Below, piece by piece: positions 7,809-10,836 of a DNA stretch of 10,836 nucleotides. Every line of letters starts with the position of its first letter. Position 1 is the stretch's first letter. The translations under genes were made by a program, and so were the position numbers. Under the pieces are notes generated by a model. The model made no database searches. It was given only the letters and a program-made list of their open reading frames with translations, and was not told the DNA's origin. Source of the DNA: Psychrilyobacter sp. GTDB taxonomy: Bacteria; Fusobacteriota; Fusobacteriia; Fusobacteriales; Fusobacteriaceae. The stretch is taken from positions 1 to 10,836 of the forward strand of contig JAUXGP010000033.1 in the NCBI GenBank assembly GCA_030621995.1, in the 5' to 3' direction.

Positions 7809-8831
7809 ATGGAAATAAAAGATGGCGTATCGATAGAAAATATGACAGAAAAACAAAGACTCATAGATATCTTAAATGGAAAACACACAGACAGACCTCC
7901 TGTTATCTGCCCGGGGGGGATGATGAATGCAGCGGTGACAGAGGTTGTAGAAGGAATGAAAAAAAATCATAACAGCGACTTAGATGCCATGGTAGAAGCC
8001 GCCGTAAAAGTACATGAAATAACAGGGTTTGAAAATTATGGAGTACCATTTTGTATGACAATAGAGAGCGAACCGTTTGATGTGGAAGTGGATCTGGGAA
8101 ATAAACTGGTTGAGCCTAGAATAACTAAATATAACGAGGATATCTTAAATCATTTAGATGAAATAAAAGTGAAGCATTCTAAAAGGGCCTTGACTGTACT
8201 GGAAGCAATAGCAAGATTAAAAAATAATGAAATCCCGATAATAGGGAATATAACGGGACCCATGAGTGTAGTGACATCTATTATTGAACCGACGGATTAT
8301 TATAAGATGATGAGAAAAGATAAGGTTAGGGCAATGAGATTTTTAGAGGTTGTTACTGACTATTTGATTAAATTTTCTGTTGAGATGATAGAAAATGGTG
8401 CCGATCTGATAGCTATGTCCGATCCAAGTGCAACAGGGGAAATATTAGGGAAGAAAAACTTTGAAGAATTCATGATCCCCATGTATAAAAAGATTTCAAA
8501 GGCAGTACATAGAAGAGGAGTAAAAATAATCCTGCATATCTGCGGGAAAAGTAAAAGTATTTTAGAAAGTTTAAATGAATCGGGGGCAGATGCACTTAGT
8601 TTTGATTCGGTTGTGGGGATAAAACAGGCTAAAGAAATATTAAAAGCTCCTATTATGGGAAATGTCAGTACCCAGCTTCTGGATCAGGGAGAGGGAAGCG
8701 CAATAAAATTGCATACACAAACTGTAATAAAAGATGGGACGAGTATTGTATCACCTGCCTGCGGACTGGCTATGAGCACCCCTGTTAAGAATTTGAAAGC
8801 CATGACAGATGCAGTGAAAAATAAAAAGTAG
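7809..8831 (+). CDS. UroD-family (MtaA/CmuA-like) cobamide-dependent methyltransferase 2
   Basis: A 340-residue cytoplasmic methyltransferase, paralogous to but clearly diverged from methyltransferase 1. Landmarks in order are KQRLIDILNGKHTDRPPV, FENYGVPFCMTIESEPF, GNITGPMSVVTSI, MSDPSATGE, ILHICGK and SPACGLAMSTPVKNLKAM. The zinc ligands are H243-x-C245 and C318 (numbered from this start). The opening and the VPF.MT.E segment look closest to MtaA/MtbA-type methylcobamide:thiol methyltransferases, so an acceptor-side (MT2) role is slightly favoured, as inference. I chose ATG 7809 because GAGG (7796-7799) lies 9 bases upstream; ATG 7794 in the same frame overlaps the corrinoid gene and lacks an SD, and ATG 7842 is another possible start. 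Only one base separates it from the corrinoid gene stop. Confidence 0.88.
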   Translation: MEIKDGVSIENMTEKQRLIDILNGKHTDRPPVICPGGMMNAAVTEVVEGMKKNHNSDLDAMVEAAVKVHEITGFENYGVPFCMTIESEPFDVEVDLGNKLVEPRITKYNEDILNHLDEIKVKHSKRALTVLEAIARLKNNEIPIIGNITGPMSVVTSIIEPTDYYKMMRKDKVRAMRFLEVVTDYLIKFSVEMIENGADLIAMSDPSATGEILGKKNFEEFMIPMYKKISKAVHRRGVKIILHICGKSKSILESLNESGADALSFDSVVGIKQAKEILKAPIMGNVSTQLLDQGEGSAIKLHTQTVIKDGTSIVSPACGLAMSTPVKNLKAMTDAVKNKK

Positions 8832-8850
8832 AGAGAAAAAGAGAAAATAC

Positions 8851-8880
8851 ATGGCTGGTTCTTGTGCCTGCCCAAAGTAA
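8851..8880 (+). CDS. Possible 9-residue Cys-x-Cys micro-ORF
   Basis: The gap between methyltransferase 2 and the RACo gene contains ATG...TAA encoding MAGSCACPK. A weak SD-like AGAGAAA (8840-8846) precedes it by a few bases. The gap is longer than other junctions in this operon (70 bases against 17 or fewer), and this codon run is less AT-rich than its surroundings. A small CxC peptide could bind metal or an iron-sulfur or thiol partner, or act as a leader peptide controlling the activator gene. It may equally be chance: an ORF this short has no statistical weight alone. Conservation in related operons would decide. Confidence 0.28.
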   Translation: MAGSCACPK

Positions 8881-8901
8881 AAAAATAAAGGGTGAATATA
8901 A

Positions 8902-10377
8902 GTGAAAGATAATAAAGAGAAGACTATTCTGGTAACAGTCAGATACAAAAATAAAAAAAGATTAGTAAAAAAAGGAACGATACTGAGTGATGCCATAAGA
9001 CTTATGGAAGAAAAAATAGAAACACCGTGCAACTGTATGGGGATCTGTAAAAAATGCCAAATAAAGGTAAGGGGAGATTTGTCGCCCAAAGAAAAAATAG
9101 AAGAAAATCTGCCCGATGAAATCCGGCTGGCCTGCATAACCAAAGCATTGGGTAATGTGGAAATTTTGGAACTTACAGACTCGGAACTGAAGATATCGGA
9201 AGAAGAGACAAATCTAGATATGGATATTGAGGGAAAGGGAAGAGTTCTGGCTATAGATGTAGGGACAACAGGTGTTTCGGCCAGACTGGTTGATTTGGAA
9301 AAGAAGAAAATAACGGGAAGTTATTCGGGCTTAAATTATCAAAGTGAATACGGGGCAGATGTACTGTCCAGGATTACATACTGTATACAAAATGATGTTT
9401 CAAGCTTACAGGAAGCTATTCTAAGTCAGATAAAAGACATTGTAAAAAAAGTCGGGACTGTAGACAGGATAGCTGTTGCAGGAAACACCACAATGCAGCA
9501 TTTAATCTATGGGGAAAATCCTAAGTCTCTTGCTATTTCTCCCTATAAACCTGTATTTTTAGAAGAAAAATCATTTTTTATAGATGATATAGAAACCATC
9601 TTACTTCCAAATGCCTCCAGCTATGTAGGAGCCGATATAATTTCCGGTGTAGCAGCTGTAAAATTAGAGGAAAAGAATAATACTCTGTTTATAGACATCG
9701 GGACAAACGGGGAAATGGTTTTATCTGTGGATGGGAGACTCTATGGAACATCAACTGCTGCCGGACCTGCATTTGAAGGGATGAATATAGAGTGTGGGAT
9801 GAGAGCAGGGAATGGTGCCATTGAAGGTTTTATGATACGGGATGAGTTTAAGATAAAGACGATAGGTGAATCTCCTACAGGGATATGCGGAAGCGGACTA
9901 TTGGACATCATGTCTGAATTTGTTAAGCATAAAATTGTTTTGAAAAGCGGAAAATTTAATCCCCGGATGAAGCCTGAATTCAAAGAAAAGCTGAAAGATA
10001 AAAAATTCTATATAACTGAAGATATTTATTTAAGCCAGGGTGATATCAGACAGATACAGTTAGCCAAGGGGGCAATTGCGGCGGGAGTAAAACTTCTCCT
10101 CTCAAAAGTAGAAAAAAGTATATTCGATATAGATGAAGTAATAATAGCCGGATCATTCGGGTATCATTTGAATTCCGAGAGTATCTTGAATATAGGCCTT
10201 ATACCGGAATTTAATGGGAAGATAAACTTTGCAGGGAATACCTCATTAAATGGCTGTATCGGGTATTTAGTCAATAAAAATATGAGAGAAAAAATAAGAA
10301 CTACGAAAATAGATGTGATGGAATTATCGAAAAGTGCAAAATTTCAGGAAGTTTTTATAAAAGAACTACAGTTTTAG
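8902..10377 (+). CDS. RACo-type corrinoid activation protein ([2Fe-2S] + ASKHA/DUF4445)
   Basis: A 491-residue ATP-dependent reductive activator that returns inactive Co(II) corrinoid proteins to Co(I). The N-terminal ferredoxin-like domain holds the [2Fe-2S] ligands C43-x5-C49-x2-C52 and C78 (an extra C45 is also present). After a linker, RVLAIDVGTTGVSARLVD opens the middle domain. An ASKHA ATPase-type domain follows, with LFIDIGTNGEMVLSV, STAAGPAFEGMNIECGMRAG, GICGSGLLDIMSEF and VIIAGSFGYHLN. The protein is shorter than the roughly 630-residue Carboxydothermus RACo, but motifs and the C-terminus look complete. Start is GTG 8902, with SD AAGGGTGA at 8888-8895 and 6-base spacing; no in-frame ATG precedes the conserved N-terminus. 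Its natural client is the corrinoid protein at 7154-7807. It may take electrons from a ferredoxin (inference). Confidence 0.93.
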   Translation: MKDNKEKTILVTVRYKNKKRLVKKGTILSDAIRLMEEKIETPCNCMGICKKCQIKVRGDLSPKEKIEENLPDEIRLACITKALGNVEILELTDSELKISEEETNLDMDIEGKGRVLAIDVGTTGVSARLVDLEKKKITGSYSGLNYQSEYGADVLSRITYCIQNDVSSLQEAILSQIKDIVKKVGTVDRIAVAGNTTMQHLIYGENPKSLAISPYKPVFLEEKSFFIDDIETILLPNASSYVGADIISGVAAVKLEEKNNTLFIDIGTNGEMVLSVDGRLYGTSTAAGPAFEGMNIECGMRAGNGAIEGFMIRDEFKIKTIGESPTGICGSGLLDIMSEFVKHKIVLKSGKFNPRMKPEFKEKLKDKKFYITEDIYLSQGDIRQIQLAKGAIAAGVKLLLSKVEKSIFDIDEVIIAGSFGYHLNSESILNIGLIPEFNGKINFAGNTSLNGCIGYLVNKNMREKIRTTKIDVMELSKSAKFQEVFIKELQF

Positions 10378-10386
10378 GAGAAAAAT

Positions 10387-10836
10387 ATGAGATGTATCAG
10401 ACAAAACGATGTAGAAATATCAAAAAAGATAAGGGAGAAATATAATTTAAGCACAGCTGAAGGCAGGCTGGACTATATTTTGTGTGAAAAAGAAGGTTTT
10501 TTCCCTGTATTTTCCAACGCCATGTTCAGTGCCATGGGAGGCATAACAGAATATAATAAGGTAAAAAAAATAATGTGTGAAGATATAGATGGATTTTTAA
10601 AGATAGAGGATTTAAAAAAGGATAAGGTCGATGTTGAATTGCTATCAAAGGCTAAGATTTATTTACTGGACGGGATATTCACCACATTGACTTCATTTGT
10701 TGAAATGAGCAAAATATTGAGACTTATGAGAAAAGACGTGAAAAAATTAGAAATGGCCTTTGAAAAAATAGAGAAAATTTTTATTTTATTTATAGAAACT
10801 ATGAATTTAAACGGAGTGAGGCATTTTTCCTATGCT
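10387..10836 (+). CDS. Partial third UroD-superfamily protein (3' end beyond the window)
   Basis: An ORF of 150 codons opens at ATG 10387 and stays open to the window edge. SD AGGAG (10376-10380) overlaps the RACo TAG stop. The N-terminus (EISKKIREKYNL) is helical. The segment KIYLLDGIFTTLTSFVEMSK, then ILRLMRKD, resembles the GPFT...EP.K..R.MRKD region of UroD-family methyltransferases, and NGVRHFSYA fits the following G....SYADP segment, so a divergent family member is likely. The usual G-P before F-T is altered (DGIFTTL). The zinc-site region lies outside the window and cannot be checked. It could be a further methyltransferase or a non-catalytic partner; assignment rests on pattern by eye. 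Confidence 0.65.
   Translation, partial: MRCIRQNDVEISKKIREKYNLSTAEGRLDYILCEKEGFFPVFSNAMFSAMGGITEYNKVKKIMCEDIDGFLKIEDLKKDKVDVELLSKAKIYLLDGIFTTLTSFVEMSKILRLMRKDVKKLEMAFEKIEKIFILFIETMNLNGVRHFSYA

Noticed and set aside
6161..8831. Heme-pathway uroporphyrinogen decarboxylase (HemE)
   Set aside because: Both proteins carry the zinc H-x-C...C site of cobamide methyltransferases and flank a corrinoid carrier; no other heme gene is present.
6161..10377. Pyrrolysine-dependent methylamine or MttB-type betaine methyltransferase system
   Set aside because: No MtmB, MtbB or MttB-type protein is present, and the TAG codons occur only at gene ends with overlapping SD sequences.

Overview
The window is AT-rich (low-GC by eye), with many AGA/AGG and ATA codons and purine-rich Shine-Dalgarno (SD) sequences. 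Every real gene lies on the plus strand with tight spacing. The solute-binding protein has a cleavable signal peptide but no lipobox cysteine, which suggests a cell with an outer membrane and a periplasm. Codon style, anaerobic gene content and this feature together fit an anaerobic Fusobacteriota-like bacterium (Ilyobacter/Propionigenium type). This is an inference from style, and a low-GC Firmicute-type anaerobe cannot be excluded.

Layout: 1-281 is an AT-rich non-coding leader with a possible -10 box, small inverted repeats and a strong SD. 282-3313 encodes a carbohydrate-type (CUT1) ABC importer: periplasmic binding protein plus two MalF/MalG-like permeases, with no ATPase gene. About 3295-4422 encodes a GNAT acetyltransferase whose N-terminus appears to run upstream of its first ATG. 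4440-6158 encodes a cytoplasmic DUF4091/GH123-like protein. 6161-8831 encodes a corrinoid methyl-transfer module: an MtaA/UroD-family methyltransferase, a MtaC/MtbC-type corrinoid protein and a second MtaA/UroD-family methyltransferase. A 70-base gap then holds a possible 9-residue Cys-x-Cys micro-ORF. 8902-10377 encodes a RACo-type [2Fe-2S]/ASKHA reductive activator of corrinoid proteins. 10387-10836 is the start of a third, divergent UroD-like protein cut by the window end. No terminator or regulator gene is visible, so 282 to the end reads as one operon.

Working model (inference): the importer brings in a carbohydrate-like compound carrying a methyl group (O-, N- or S-methyl). The DUF4091 and GNAT proteins handle or modify the sugar part. 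One UroD-family enzyme moves the methyl group to Co(I) on the corrinoid protein, the other moves it from methyl-Co(III) to an acceptor, and the RACo protein re-reduces inactive Co(II). Corrinoid demethylation is well known for methanol, methylamines, betaines and methoxy-aromatics. Coupling to a CUT1 sugar importer and a GH123-like protein is not an arrangement I recognise and is the most interesting point here. Substrate and methyl acceptor cannot be read from the sequence.
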